In this document: one piece after another, positions 8,561 to 18,959 of the stretch
Layout: each line of letters begins with the position of its first letter
Numbering within the stretch: position 1 is the first letter of the stretch
DNA from: Blastococcus sp. DSM 46786
GTDB taxonomy: Bacteria > Actinomycetota > Actinomycetes > Mycobacteriales > Geodermatophilaceae
Reading direction: 5' to 3'
NCBI RefSeq assembly: GCF_900109665.1
Contig: NZ_FOAO01000020.1
Span: 1 to 64,000, forward strand
Length of the DNA stretch: 64,000 bases
Translations under genes and position numbers: made by a program
The notes under the pieces: model-generated
What the model was told of the DNA's origin: nothing
What the model saw: the letters and a program-made list of their open reading frames with translations, nothing else
Databases searched by the model: none

Positions 8561-8803
8561 CGGGACCACCTCTTCCGGCCGGCTCGGTGCCCGCGGGACC
8601 GTCCCGCGGGCACGCTGGTGCCGACCCGTCCACCACCACGGTTCCACGTCTTCGTTGCCCACGCCGCCACGGAGTGCCTCCGAACGCGGCCGCCGTTCAT
8701 CCGATGCGGTGAGCAAGCCGTCATCGAGGGGTCACCACTCGTGACTCCGGTGACGAGGGAGCGTGCACACCGGAACTGCCCGGTGCTGACCACTGGAGGA
8801 ACC

Positions 8804-9076
8804 GTGATTTCTGGAACGTCGAGCGCACCGGCCACCCGGAGCGGGCAGAACGGCCTGGCCGTCGCCTCGCTGATCACCGGCATCGTGGGCGTCGTCCTCG
8901 CCCTGCTGTTCGCGGTCATCGGCCTGGCGCTGGGCGTCGTCGCCATCGCCCTGGGCGCCGTGGCGCGCCGCAGCGGCACCCGGTCCGGCCAGGCGACCGC
9001 GGGTCTCGTCGCCGGCGCCGTGGCGGTCGTCGTCGCCGTCGTGAACATGGTGATCGCCTACAACGTCCTCACCTGA
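8804..9076 (+). CDS. DUF4190 two-helix membrane protein
   Basis: A 90-residue membrane protein: a short polar N-terminus, the signature NGLAVASLITGIVGVVLALL, a second helix with GLALGVVAIALGAVARRSGT, and a third hydrophobic run at the C-terminus. This is the DUF4190 pattern, common in Actinobacteria and without a known function. GTG at 8804 was chosen because GGAGGA lies four bases upstream; the longer upstream frame is a shadow of the divergent SPFH leader. A strong hairpin follows. Confidence 0.82.
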   Translation: MISGTSSAPATRSGQNGLAVASLITGIVGVVLALLFAVIGLALGVVAIALGAVARRSGTRSGQATAGLVAGAVAVVVAVVNMVIAYNVLT

Positions 9077-9099
9077 GTCGCGAGCCCCGACAACGCGAG

Positions 9100-9129
9100 G
9101 GCGCCGGACCCCGGCCGGGGTCCGGCGCC
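9100..9129. terminator. Perfect 30-base palindrome, terminator
   Basis: GGCGCCGGACCCCGG is followed directly by its exact reverse complement, centred at 9114/9115. It lies between the convergent DUF4190 and chemotaxis-receptor genes, where a bidirectional terminator is expected. Confidence 0.8.
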
Positions 9130-9146
9130 GTCGCGCTGCCGTGGTC

Positions 9147-10784
9147 CTAGACGGTGAAGCGGCTGACCGCCTCCTGCAGCTCCCCGCTCATCCGGGCCAG
9201 CTCGCCGGCGGCACGCTGGGCGTCCTCGACCCGCTGGTTGGTCTCCTGCGTCCCCGCGGCCAGCCCCGAGATCGCCGCCGCGATGTCCTGCGACCCGCTC
9301 GCCGCCTCGGCCACGTTGCGGTTCATCTCGTTGGTCGTCGCCGTCTGCTCCTCGACCGCCGCGGCGATCGTCGCCTGGAAGTCGTTGATCTCCCCGATGA
9401 CCTGGCTGATCTTCCCGATCGCATCCACCGCACCCGCGGTGTCGGCCTGGATCGCCTCCACCCGCTGGGAGATGTCCTCGGTCGCCCGCGCCGTCTCCTG
9501 CGCCAGTTCCTTGACCTCCGAGGCGACGACGGCGAAGCCCTTGCCCGCCTCACCGGCCCGCGCCGCCTCGATCGTGGCGTTCAGCGCGAGCAGGTTCGTC
9601 TGCTCGGCGATCCCGTTGATCAGCTTGATCACCGTGGCGATCTCCTGCGAGGAATCACCCAGCTTGCCCACCGTCCGCGTCGTGGTCTCCGCGACCCCCA
9701 CCGCCTGACCGGCCACCCGCGCCGCCTCGGTCGCGTTGTGCGCGATCTCGCGGATCGCCGACTCCATCTGCGAGGAGCCCGTCGCCACCGTGTCCACGCT
9801 CGACGCCACCGCACCCGCCGACGTCACCACCTCATCGGCCTGACCAGCGGCGAGGCGGGCGTTCTCCCGCATGCCCTCGGCCGCGGAGTTCAGCTGCGAC
9901 GACGCGGCCGCCAGCCGGGTGGAGGAGTCGTTGACCAGCACCAGCACGTTGCCGATCGAGTCCAGGGTCTCGTCCAGGGAGGCGGCCATCTCGCCGAGCT
10001 CGGCACCGCCGGTGCGGCCGGCGCGGACGGTGAGGTCACCGGCGGCGACCTGGCCGAGCACCTCGCGGATGCGCTGCACCGGCCCGGTGACGCCGCGGGC
10101 GACCACGAGGGCCAGGACGACGGAGATCACCAGGCCCACGCCGATGATCAGCAGGGTCATGGTGCGGGCGGTCTCGTAGGCGTCCTTGGCGTCGGCCGCG
10201 GTCGCGCGGGCGGCCGCCGCGGCGGCGCCGGTGGCATCGACCAGCGACTCCTCGATGAGGATCTCGTTCTCGTTCATGGTCCTGAGCAGCCCCGGCATGG
10301 CGGCGGGGTTGGTGCTGGCCACCGACTGCAGCTCACCGAGCGCGGCCATGTAGGCCTGGGTCGCACCGGCGAAGGTCTCGAACGCCGCGCGCGTCGGCCC
10401 GTCGAGCGGCATCTCCGCGACGGCGGCGGTGTCGGCGGCGAGGGACTCGGTGGCCGCCACCGTGCCGCGCTGCGCCTTGGCGATCGTCTCCGGCGGGAGG
10501 GTGGGGATGGCGGCCCGCGCCACGTTGGTGGACAGCTGCCACCAGTCGGCCTCGAGCCCCTGCAGCCCGCTGAGCGGGATCGCCCCGCGGTCGTAGACCT
10601 CCTGGGCCTGGTCGCTGAGGGTGGACATCCGCTGGATGCCGAACGCGCCCACGCCGACGGTGGTCAGGGCGACGACGAGGATGGAGCCGAGCAGCCGGCT
10701 CCGCAGGCCGATGCCGGACGCTCCGCGCCGGGTCTCGTCGGTCCCCGGCTCGGTCGTCGCCGCGGGATCGTGCACGTGGTCCAT
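9147..10784 (-). CDS. Methyl-accepting chemotaxis protein
   Basis: A 545-residue receptor. A cytosolic N-terminus is followed by membrane helix 1 (about 30-50) and an extracytoplasmic four-helix-type sensor (about 50-205). Membrane helix 2 comes at about 208-230 ([20 protein letters not shown]), a HAMP linker at about 231-283, and a long coiled-coil signalling domain. The conserved hairpin tip for CheA/CheW contact is present ([20 protein letters not shown]). ATG at 10784 was chosen; a longer frame upstream has no receptor-like sequence. No other che or flagellar genes are in the window, so it is an orphan receptor here. The ligand is unknown. Confidence 0.92.
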   Translation of the reverse strand: MDHVHDPAATTEPGTDETRRGASGIGLRSRLLGSILVVALTTVGVGAFGIQRMSTLSDQAQEVYDRGAIPLSGLQGLEADWWQLSTNVARAAIPTLPPETIAKAQRGTVAATESLAADTAAVAEMPLDGPTRAAFETFAGATQAYMAALGELQSVASTNPAAMPGLLRTMNENEILIEESLVDATGAAAAAARATAADAKDAYETARTMTLLIIGVGLVISVVLALVVARGVTGPVQRIREVLGQVAAGDLTVRAGRTGGAELGEMAASLDETLDSIGNVLVLVNDSSTRLAAASSQLNSAAEGMRENARLAAGQADEVVTSAGAVASSVDTVATGSSQMESAIREIAHNATEAARVAGQAVGVAETTTRTVGKLGDSSQEIATVIKLINGIAEQTNLLALNATIEAARAGEAGKGFAVVASEVKELAQETARATEDISQRVEAIQADTAGAVDAIGKISQVIGEINDFQATIAAAVEEQTATTNEMNRNVAEAASGSQDIAAAISGLAAGTQETNQRVEDAQRAAGELARMSGELQEAVSRFTV

Positions 10785-10960
10785 GCCTGCTCGCTTCCGT
10801 GGAGTGGGTGGGTCGGTCGAGGACCGTCGTGCTGCTTTCGGTAGTCGACCGGCCGGAATGCAGCCGAGCCGTGTACCGACTCCACCGACGGCGCGGATCC
10901 AGTGGGACGACGCCGTCGCGCGCAGGTCGTGCACCGGCATGCCCTCGCGGGCAGCACCGG

Positions 10961-11036
10961 GTCCTCCCTCGGCGCAGAGCGTCCTCCCTCACGGTGTGCG
11001 GTGAGGGGGGACGCTCGATGATCAGGTCACCCGATC
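10961..11036 (+). repeat. 20-nt tandem unit plus hairpin plus GATCAGGTCA box (copy 1)
   Basis: GTCCTCCCTC starts at 10961 and again at 10981, i.e. two 20-base units. The second unit pairs with the inverted unit: arms 10978-10992 and 11001-11015, 15 bases with one mismatch and an eight-base loop. The near-palindrome GATCAGGTCACCCGATC follows at 11020-11036. The same architecture recurs at 51501-51600 and 59517-59574, and more weakly at 62615-62716. It lies in the 325-base gap between the receptor and HAD genes, downstream of the HAD stop. The rest of the gap (10785-10960) holds no recognisable gene. Confidence 0.75.
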
Positions 11037-11039
11037 GTG

Positions 11040-11105
11040 GCCGGGCCCAGAGGCGGGGGGCGGGGCCAGAGGCGGGGCGGGGCCGGGGGCGGGGCGGGCC
11101 CGCCG
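11040..11105 (+). repeat. G-rich low-complexity tract with quadruplex potential
   Basis: The + strand is almost only G and C with short GGGGC modules and the repeated AGAGGCGGGG. Many runs of four or more G are separated by one or two bases, so a G-quadruplex is possible. The transcript of the minus-strand HAD operon would instead be C-rich here, just after its stop at 11110, resembling a Rho-use site. Confidence 0.6.
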
Positions 11106-11109
11106 CGGG

Positions 11110-11913
11110 TCAGAGAGCGGCGAGGAAGGTCGCGACGCCGTCGTCCTCGTTGGTGCCGGTGACGTCGGTCGCGACGGCCAGCAGGTCGGGGTGGGCGTGG
11201 GCCATCGCGACCGCCCGGCCCCCGCCGTCGCGCACCCACTCGAAGGCGGCGATGTCGTTGGGCATGTCGCCGAAGACGACGACGTCCTGCGGCCCGACGC
11301 CGTGCCCGGCGGCGACCTGCGCCAGGCCGGTCGCCTTGGTCACCCCGGGCGCGGAGATCTCGGCCAGCGCGTCGGTCGACGAGGTGGTGACCGTGGCCCG
11401 GTCCCCGACGACGTCGTCCACGAGGCGCACGAAGGCGTCCCTGGTCATCGACTCGTGCCGGGCCAGCAGCTTCGCGACCGGCTGCGCGACCATCTCCGCG
11501 AGCGTCGCCTCGGCCACCCCCGGCGCGTCGACGTCCCACCGCGGCTTGTAGATCGGTTCGTGACGGAACTCCAGGCCGTACTCGACCGCGAACCAGGTGT
11601 CGGGCTGTTGCCGCCGCAGCTCGGTGGTGACCGACTCGAGGACCTCGGGGTGCAGCGGATCCTCGTGCACGATCTCGAACCGCTCCAGGTCGAGCAGCAC
11701 CGCACCGTTGCAGCACACCGCGGTGCCGGTGCCGAGGACCTCGCGGATCCGGACCATCCAGCGGGGCGGCCGGCCGGTGGCCAGGACGACGGGCACCCCG
11801 TCGGCCCGCCAGCGCCCGAGCTCGGCGACCGTCGCCTCGCTCACCGTGTCGTCCCAGCGCAGCAGGGTGCCGTCCATGTCACTGGCGATCAGCCGCGGCT
11901 TCCAGTCAGACAT
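11110..11913 (-). CDS. HAD-superfamily hydrolase, Cof type (second of a tandem pair)
   Basis: A 267-residue Cof/YbiV-like phosphatase. HAD motif I is DMDGTL (residues 12-17), motif II lies in VVLATGRPP, the lysine motif is GVTKATGLAQ, and motif IV is FGDMPNDIAAFEWV. The type IIB cap lies between motifs II and III. These enzymes dephosphorylate sugar phosphates or similar metabolites. It overlaps the preceding HAD gene by eight bases and is the last gene of the serS operon. It is clearly a paralogue of that neighbour (shared GDMPND, and HAHPDLLA versus NAHPAVKA). Confidence 0.88.
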   Translation of the reverse strand: MSDWKPRLIASDMDGTLLRWDDTVSEATVAELGRWRADGVPVVLATGRPPRWMVRIREVLGTGTAVCCNGAVLLDLERFEIVHEDPLHPEVLESVTTELRRQQPDTWFAVEYGLEFRHEPIYKPRWDVDAPGVAEATLAEMVAQPVAKLLARHESMTRDAFVRLVDDVVGDRATVTTSSTDALAEISAPGVTKATGLAQVAAGHGVGPQDVVVFGDMPNDIAAFEWVRDGGGRAVAMAHAHPDLLAVATDVTGTNEDDGVATFLAAL

Positions 11914-12817
11914 CGGCCAGCACCGCCTCCAAATAGCGGGCGACCCCGTCGACCTCGTGCCCGCTGGTCAGCTCGGGGGCCAGCGCCTTCACCGCCGGGT
12001 GGGCGTTGGCCACCGCGACGGCCCGGCCACCGGCGTCCTTGACCGCCGAGAGCATCGGCAGGTCGTTGGGCATGTCGCCGAAGACCAGCACGTCGCCGAA
12101 GCCGACGCCGTAGCGCTCCAGCGCCATCGCCAGGCCGCTGGCCTTGGTGATGCCCGGGGGCAGCACCTCGATGAAGCCCAGGCCGGCGTGGGTGAGCTCG
12201 GCGTCGGACGGGTCGACGACGGACCGGGCCCGGGCCAGGAGCTCGTCCTGCCCCAGCGCGGCCGAGCGGAGGAACACCTTGAGGACGGCGCCCTCGGGCA
12301 GCACCTGCCCCCGCGGCAGCAGGTGCGCCGGCTCGGGGTAGGGCCAGTCGAAGCCGTGCTGGACGCGCAGGCGGGCGTGCACCTCGCCCTGCTCGGCGGC
12401 GTCCTCGACGGCGAGGACCAGGTCCCCGGCCACCGTCTCGATCTGCTCGACCACCCGCTCGGCCTGCTCGCGCGGGAGCGCGACGGTGCGCAGCACCTCG
12501 TCCCGCTCGAGGTCGACGACGAACCCGCCCTGCGAGAGGACGGCGATGCCGCGGCCGTCGAGGGCCGCGCGCACGCTGTCGAGCAGCCGGGGCCCGCGGC
12601 CGGTGACGCCGATGACGGGGATCCCCGCCGCCCAGCATGCCTCCAGCGCCGCCCGGGTGCGGGGGCTCACCTCGCCGTCGGGGCCCAGCAGCGTGCCGTC
12701 GAGGTCGCTGGCGACCAGCTTGGGCCGCCAGGGGCCCAGGTCCCCCAGCTCGACGACGGTGTCGGCCCCCTCCAGGACGCCGTGGGCACGGACCGCCCGC
12801 GGCGTGCGCGCGGTCAT
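11906..12817 (-). CDS. HAD-superfamily hydrolase, Cof type (first of a tandem pair)
   Basis: A 303-residue Cof-type HAD phosphatase with motif [12 protein letters not shown] (about residues 38-48), [23 protein letters not shown] and [11 protein letters not shown]. An extra N-terminal segment of about 30 residues precedes motif I. The start ATG at 12817 overlaps the serS stop as ATGA, so translation is coupled to seryl-tRNA synthetase. An HAD hydrolase next to serS is a common actinobacterial arrangement. The substrate is unknown. Confidence 0.88.
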   Translation of the reverse strand: MTARTPRAVRAHGVLEGADTVVELGDLGPWRPKLVASDLDGTLLGPDGEVSPRTRAALEACWAAGIPVIGVTGRGPRLLDSVRAALDGRGIAVLSQGGFVVDLERDEVLRTVALPREQAERVVEQIETVAGDLVLAVEDAAEQGEVHARLRVQHGFDWPYPEPAHLLPRGQVLPEGAVLKVFLRSAALGQDELLARARSVVDPSDAELTHAGLGFIEVLPPGITKASGLAMALERYGVGFGDVLVFGDMPNDLPMLSAVKDAGGRAVAVANAHPAVKALAPELTSGHEVDGVARYLEAVLADV

Positions 12818-14109
12818 GCGGCCGGCACCGGGGGCACCAGCGTCATGCCCGGGGTCAGCAACTCCACGCCGCCGAGCCAGGGCCGCAGCGCGACCGGCAC
12901 GTGCACCGACCCGTCGGCCCGCTGGTGGACCTCGAGCAGGCAGGCGATGGTGCGGGCGATGGCGCACAGCGTGCCGTTCAGCGTGGCCGCCGTCTGGTTC
13001 TTCCCGTCCTCGTCCCGGTACCGGATGGTGAGGCGCCGGGCCTGGAAGGTCGTGCAGTCCGACGTCGACGTCAGCTCGCGGTAGGTGCCCTGGGTGGGAA
13101 ACCAGGCCTCGATGTCGTACTTGCGCGTCGCGCTGGTGCCGAGGTCGCCGGCGGCGATGTCGACGACCCGGTAGGGCAGCTCGAGGGCCTGGAGGAACTC
13201 CTCCTCCCACGCCAGCAGCCGCAGGTGCTCGGCGGCGGCGTCCTCGGGCCGGCAGAAGCTGAACATCTCGACCTTGTCGAACCAGTGCACGCGGATGATG
13301 CCGCGGGTGTCCTTGCCGTAGGAGCCGGCCTCGCGGCGGAAGCAGGACGACCAGCCGGCGTACCGCTTCGGGCCCGACGCGAGGTCGAGCACCTCACCGG
13401 CGTGCATGCCGGCCAGCGCCACCTCGGAGGTGCCGACGAGGTACAGGTCGTCGCGCTCGATCCGGTACACCTCCTCGTCGTGCTCGCCGAGGAAGCCGGT
13501 GCCCTCCATGGCGCTGGGCTTGACCAGGGCGGGGGCGACGACCGGGGTGAAGCCGGCGGCGACGGCGCGGCTGATCGCCAGCTGGGCCAGCGCGAACTCC
13601 AGCAACGCGCCCGGCCCGGTGAGGAAGTAGAAGCGGGACCCCGATACCTTGGCGCCGCGCTCCATGTCGATCGCGCCGAGCTTCTCGCCGATCTCGATGT
13701 GGTCGCGCGGCTCGAAGTCGTAGGTGGGCACCTCGCCCACGGTGCGCAGCGTGACCGCGTCGTCCTCGCCGCCGGGCGGGACCTCGTCGGCGACGACGTT
13801 CGGGATGCGCAGGTGCACCTCGCGCAGCGCGGCGTCGGCGGCGCGCTGCGCCTCCTCGGCCTCCTTGACCGCCGCGGCCAGGGCCTTGGCCCGCTCCAGA
13901 ACGGCGGGGCGCTCCTCGGGGGTGGCCTTCTTCACCGCCTGCGAGGCGCTCTTCTGCTCGGCGCGCAGGTCGTCGCCCCGCTTGACCGCGTCGCGGCGGG
14001 CGGCGTCGGCGGCCAGCAGCGCGTCGACCAGGGACTCGTCGGCGCCGCGGGCGCGCTGGCTGGCGCGGACGAGGTCAGGGTTCTCGCGCACCAGGCGCAG
14101 GTCGATCAC
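12814..14109 (-). CDS. serS: Seryl-tRNA synthetase
   Basis: A 431-residue class II synthetase that charges tRNA-Ser with serine. The N-terminal antiparallel coiled coil that grips the long variable arm spans about residues 25-105. The catalytic core has motif 2 ([20 protein letters not shown]), the serine-binding TSE ([11 protein letters not shown]) and motif 3 ([16 protein letters not shown]). GTG at 14109 gives the classical start with [11 protein letters not shown] immediately following; the upstream codons are not part of the family. It heads an overlapping operon with two HAD phosphatases. Confidence 0.96.
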   Translation of the reverse strand: MIDLRLVRENPDLVRASQRARGADESLVDALLAADAARRDAVKRGDDLRAEQKSASQAVKKATPEERPAVLERAKALAAAVKEAEEAQRAADAALREVHLRIPNVVADEVPPGGEDDAVTLRTVGEVPTYDFEPRDHIEIGEKLGAIDMERGAKVSGSRFYFLTGPGALLEFALAQLAISRAVAAGFTPVVAPALVKPSAMEGTGFLGEHDEEVYRIERDDLYLVGTSEVALAGMHAGEVLDLASGPKRYAGWSSCFRREAGSYGKDTRGIIRVHWFDKVEMFSFCRPEDAAAEHLRLLAWEEEFLQALELPYRVVDIAAGDLGTSATRKYDIEAWFPTQGTYRELTSTSDCTTFQARRLTIRYRDEDGKNQTAATLNGTLCAIARTIACLLEVHQRADGSVHVPVALRPWLGGVELLTPGMTLVPPVPAA

Positions 14110-14144
14110 AGCCCGATCGTAGAGAGGACTGCACAAAGCTTCGC

Positions 14145-16001
14145 CTAGCCGTCCACCTCCACCGACTCGGGCGACGGGACATCGGACACGTCCGACTTCC
14201 TCGGGCCAGACCGCATGATGCCGGTCGGCAGGAAGTGAGCGTTACGACCAGCGGTCTCGCCGCGCTCGAGGAGCCCGTCTGTCACCATCCTTTCAAGAGC
14301 GCGGCGCGCACCGGCATAGGTCAACTCCGTGAGGGTCGCATAATCGCCGGAAGAAACGCGATCGTGCACGTTGAGCCACTGACGAACCACTCGCGTGGCC
14401 TCGACCGGGTCGGGTCGAAGATTGGTCAGCACGCCCTGGCGCTTGAGCGCAGCCAAATCGCCCGCCGCCCGCAGCGTCAACTCCGTACTCGCCCGCGAGA
14501 GCACCCAGACGTCCCGGTAAGGCTCGATCAAAGGGTTGCCGTCCACGACACACGAGCCTGCGACGCGCAGCGCCTCATCGGCCTCCTGGACAGTCCGTTG
14601 GAGCACCTCAGCGCCACGCTGGGCCGTAATGAAGGGCTCGTGGAGCAGCGTATGCAGGATCATGGCCACGCGAACGTCCGCTTGTCGCTCACGCGGTTCG
14701 ATCTCGTCGACCAACCGCATGACGGGCACCACGGGCTTACCGCCCGTCAATCTGACCCGGACTCGGGGCCCAGGCTCTTCGAGAAGCAGCGGGGGTCGGT
14801 GCCCGAGCGTGACCATCTCCCGATACATCCGGTCTACACCGATACCCTGCTTATCGACGAGCCCGAGCGCGCGGACTGCGTCAGCCAGGGCGGGAGACCG
14901 CGAATAGCGCTGAGTAAGCACATTGCCAGCGTTCACCCCCCCGACGAAGCCACCGGGCGAGACCACCTCCAGGGAGGCGTCGGCTTCCACCCAGGTCACG
15001 ACTGTGGCCTCCGCCTGGTGCCAGTCACGGTGCACCACGCCGTTGAGCACCGCTTCTCGTGCAGCTCTGGGAGGCAAGAGTCGAACAAGCCGCTCTGAAA
15101 AGGAGCCAGATAGGGTCACGCGATCATTGGCGCCGTCCAGCAGTGCCTCGATCTGAGCCACCTGCTCGAGCAGGCTCGCACCACCCCGTGCATCAGTAGC
15201 GGCCAACACCTCACCTCCCTGAACATTCCACCGGGCCCAAGAAAGCCATGCTCTAGGCGCAGGACAGAACAGGAGCGCACCTGCCTGCGTGAGGGTTCCT
15301 TCGACTGTCAGCAAACCTAGCCGGCGCAGCAGTTCTTCAGTGGACTCATCTGCCAGGCCGTCATTGGCTGGGCGTCCACGCAGGTAGTCGCGCGCCACTG
15401 CTATTGCACCTGGAGAGATGTCGTCCACCGTCATGCGACTTGGACGAGCCATCTCGTCCCAACCAACACGGTCCTGCCGATGGACCCACCAGGCACTGCG
15501 ATCGACAGGGACGCAGTTCGCGCCCACGCGCCAACGCAACCGATCGCCGGTGTCCTCCACAGGCTCTCGCGCTTCGGACACCAGCAGGACCACCAAGCGG
15601 ATTCCGCGCTCGAACCGAATTTCAGCCTGTGGGGCGACATCGATTCGCCGGTAGATCTGATGCTTGAGCCACTCAGGATCAAGATCGGTCCCGATAAGGT
15701 CACCGGTGCGGTCGTTTACTCCTACGATCAGGGCGCCCCCGCCTGGCGTGTTCGCCATGCAGGCAACTTCGTCCGCGAGCTGGGTTGCAGCACTGGTGTT
15801 GCGGGGGGTCCCGTCGAGGAGGACACCGCCGACTCCTCGACGTCCCGCCTCTTCTTTGAGATCGACTCGTTCGCGCTCAACCTCGGTGGGGAGCTCGCCG
15901 TCGGCCAGCCTGCGAAGGCAGACGTTCACCTCAGCGCGCAGCTCAGCGAGGTCGGTCAACAGCTCCGCGCCAGGCTGAAATGTCACCTTGTTCGCCTCCA
16001 C
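14145..16001 (-). CDS. AlbA_2/Schlafen-type ATP-binding regulator (COG2865)
   Basis: A 618-residue protein. The N-terminal AlbA_2 (Schlafen-like) domain spans about residues 45-180, with [29 protein letters not shown] and [14 protein letters not shown]. The middle part is typical of COG2865 ([26 protein letters not shown]). The GHKL-like segment is [15 protein letters not shown] then [15 protein letters not shown] and [14 protein letters not shown]. The C-terminus is a winged-helix region ([18 protein letters not shown]). Related genes are described as transcription regulators, and Schlafen/AlbA_2 domains also occur in phage-defence proteins; the role here is unknown. The start is GTG at 16001. 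It is richer in A/T and in uncommon codons than its neighbours and sits alone between serS and guaB1, suggesting acquisition. Confidence 0.8.
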   Translation of the reverse strand: MEANKVTFQPGAELLTDLAELRAEVNVCLRRLADGELPTEVERERVDLKEEAGRRGVGGVLLDGTPRNTSAATQLADEVACMANTPGGGALIVGVNDRTGDLIGTDLDPEWLKHQIYRRIDVAPQAEIRFERGIRLVVLLVSEAREPVEDTGDRLRWRVGANCVPVDRSAWWVHRQDRVGWDEMARPSRMTVDDISPGAIAVARDYLRGRPANDGLADESTEELLRRLGLLTVEGTLTQAGALLFCPAPRAWLSWARWNVQGGEVLAATDARGGASLLEQVAQIEALLDGANDRVTLSGSFSERLVRLLPPRAAREAVLNGVVHRDWHQAEATVVTWVEADASLEVVSPGGFVGGVNAGNVLTQRYSRSPALADAVRALGLVDKQGIGVDRMYREMVTLGHRPPLLLEEPGPRVRVRLTGGKPVVPVMRLVDEIEPRERQADVRVAMILHTLLHEPFITAQRGAEVLQRTVQEADEALRVAGSCVVDGNPLIEPYRDVWVLSRASTELTLRAAGDLAALKRQGVLTNLRPDPVEATRVVRQWLNVHDRVSSGDYATLTELTYAGARRALERMVTDGLLERGETAGRNAHFLPTGIMRSGPRKSDVSDVPSPESVEVDG

Positions 16002-16010
16002 GCAGAGACC

Positions 16011-16042
16011 GTATCACTTTAGGTTGGCCACTAAAGTGATAC
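16011..16042. promoter_or_regulatory. Perfect AT-rich palindrome at the AlbA_2 gene promoter
   Basis: GTATCACTTTAG (16011-16022) and CTAAAGTGATAC (16031-16042) are exact reverse complements separated by GTTGGCCA. The site begins nine bases upstream of the GTG start of the AlbA_2 gene and 108 bases upstream of guaB1. It is much more AT-rich than its surroundings. It looks like a dimer operator, most simply for autoregulation by the winged-helix AlbA_2 protein; this is inference. Confidence 0.75.
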
Positions 16043-16086
16043 AGCGGGCGCGTCCGTGTTGGCTTGTACTCATTCGCACCCGCTGA

Positions 16087-17917
<1,831 letters not shown>

Positions 17918-17918
<1 letters not shown>

Positions 17919-17966
17919 AGACCCCCTCGCCCTCCACCGCTCGCGGCGGGCCTCTGCGCAGGGGGC
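17918..17966 (-). repeat. Degenerate CCTGCAGGGG-type element (reverse orientation)
   Basis: Read on the minus strand this begins GCCCCCTGC, continues AGAGGCCCG and CGCGAGCG, and ends in a G-run followed by TCTT. It aligns with the unit at 4508 apart from a loss of about eight bases in the middle. It fills the gap between the mini-zincin and the GroES-like gene, and its end supplies the G-rich stretch just before the latter's start. Confidence 0.55.
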
Positions 17967-17974
17967 AAGTAGCG

Positions 17975-18313
17975 TTGGCGAACGTGCCCGAGAACAGCGC
18001 CGGCCGGCTGCCCATCAAGATGCTGCACGACCGCGTCCTGGTGTCGCTGCGCCGGGAGGACGGCGAACGGCGCTCGACCGGCGGCATCCTCATCCCCGCG
18101 ACCGCCCAGGTGGCGAAGCGGCTGGTCTGGGGCGAGGCCAAGGGCGTCGGGCCCAGCGTGCGGCAGGTGAAGGTCGGCGACCAGGTGCTCTTCTCCCCCG
18201 AGGACCAGCACGAGGTCGAGGTGCACGGCGAGGACCTGGTCATCCTGCGCGAGCGGGACGTGCACGCCGTCGCCGCCGAGCGCATCGAGGAGTCCACCGG
18301 CCTCTACCTGTAG
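17975..18313 (+). CDS. GroES-like co-chaperone
   Basis: A 112-residue Cpn10-family protein. IKMLHDRVLVSLRREDGERRSTGGILIP carries the domain's N-terminal strands and the position of the mobile loop. VKVGDQVLFSPEDQHEVEVHGEDLVILRERDVHAV is the roof and C-terminal part. It is 12-15 residues longer than ordinary GroES and shows a charged mobile loop, and no groEL is adjacent, so it is an accessory paralogue. The start is uncertain: TTG at 17975 has AGGGGG eight bases upstream, while GTG at 17984 lies too far from it. Confidence 0.82.
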   Translation: MANVPENSAGRLPIKMLHDRVLVSLRREDGERRSTGGILIPATAQVAKRLVWGEAKGVGPSVRQVKVGDQVLFSPEDQHEVEVHGEDLVILRERDVHAVAAERIEESTGLYL

Positions 18314-18330
18314 ACCCGGCGGCGGCAGCA

Positions 18331-18393
18331 CCGACAGTGGGCGCCGATGTGCCACTTCCGGGCGGCGAACTGCGCATCAGCGCCCATCGTCGG
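18331..18393. terminator. Long imperfect hairpin between convergent genes
   Basis: CCGAC, TGGGCGC and GATG on the left (18331-18349) pair with CATC, GCGCCCA and GTCGG on the right (18375-18393), with small bulges. The stem closes a loop of about 25 bases containing GCCACTTCCGG. It separates the GroES-like gene from the convergent MarR gene and is best read as a bidirectional terminator. Confidence 0.55.
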
Positions 18394-18409
18394 TCGCTTC
18401 AGGGACCGG

Positions 18410-18886
18410 TCAGCGGGGCTCGCCCTCCGCCCGGGCGTGGGTCTCGATCACCTCGGTCATCCCGGTCAGGAACCGGCGGACGACGGCGAGCTCGTCGTCC
18501 GAGAACCCCTCCATGGCGGCGAGCAGGTCGCGCTGCAGCCCGCCAAAGAACTCCGCCCCCGCGGCCATCGACTCGGGGGACATCTGCAGCGTCACCCGGC
18601 GGCGGTCCTCGCTGTCCCGCACCCGGCGCAGGTGCCCGGCGCGCTCCATGCGGTCGACCAGCGCGGTCACCGAGGCCGAGCTGAGCTCCACCGCCGCACC
18701 CAGCCGCCCGGCGGTCAGCGCCTCCCCGCGGCGGGCGGCGTCCATGACCGCGACCAGCGCCCGGACGTCGGTGCGCCCCAGCCCGTGCAACCCGGCGAAG
18801 CGCTGCCCGACCGCATCCAGCTCCACGGTCAGCCGGCGGAGGAGCAGTGCCAGCTCCTGCCGCGCGGGAAAGACGTCCTCGCCCAC
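18410..18886 (-). CDS. MarR-family transcriptional regulator
   Basis: A 158-residue winged-helix regulator. LTAGRLGAAVELSSASVTALVDRMERAGHLRRV is the recognition region, followed by the wing RDSEDRRRVTLQMS and C-terminal dimer helices. GTG at 18886 was chosen because GGAGG lies four bases upstream; GTG at 18910 is an alternative that adds eight residues. It is divergent from the MMPL transporter, and a perfect 17-base palindrome lies between the two starts, so it very likely represses the transporter and itself until a ligand binds. Confidence 0.88.
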   Translation of the reverse strand: MGEDVFPARQELALLLRRLTVELDAVGQRFAGLHGLGRTDVRALVAVMDAARRGEALTAGRLGAAVELSSASVTALVDRMERAGHLRRVRDSEDRRRVTLQMSPESMAAGAEFFGGLQRDLLAAMEGFSDDELAVVRRFLTGMTEVIETHARAEGEPR

Positions 18887-18924
18887 CGCACCTCCGTTCG
18901 CGCGCGGCACCCGTCCGCACTAAT

Positions 18925-18941
18925 ATCTCGATCATCGAGAT
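18925..18941. promoter_or_regulatory. Probable MarR operator
   Basis: ATCTCGAT and ATCGAGAT are perfect inverted 8-mers around a single C. The site overlaps TAATAT (18921-18926), which could serve as a -10 element for the rightward MMPL gene. It lies 39 bases beyond the MarR start and 19 bases before the MMPL start. Size and symmetry fit a MarR-dimer site. Confidence 0.75.
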
Positions 18942-18959
18942 GATCGACCGTCAAGGAAC

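Noticed and set aside
14145-16001. AlbA_2 gene as part of a multigene phage-defence island
   Set aside because: Both neighbours are housekeeping genes (serS, guaB1), and no nuclease, helicase, methylase or toxin gene adjoins it.
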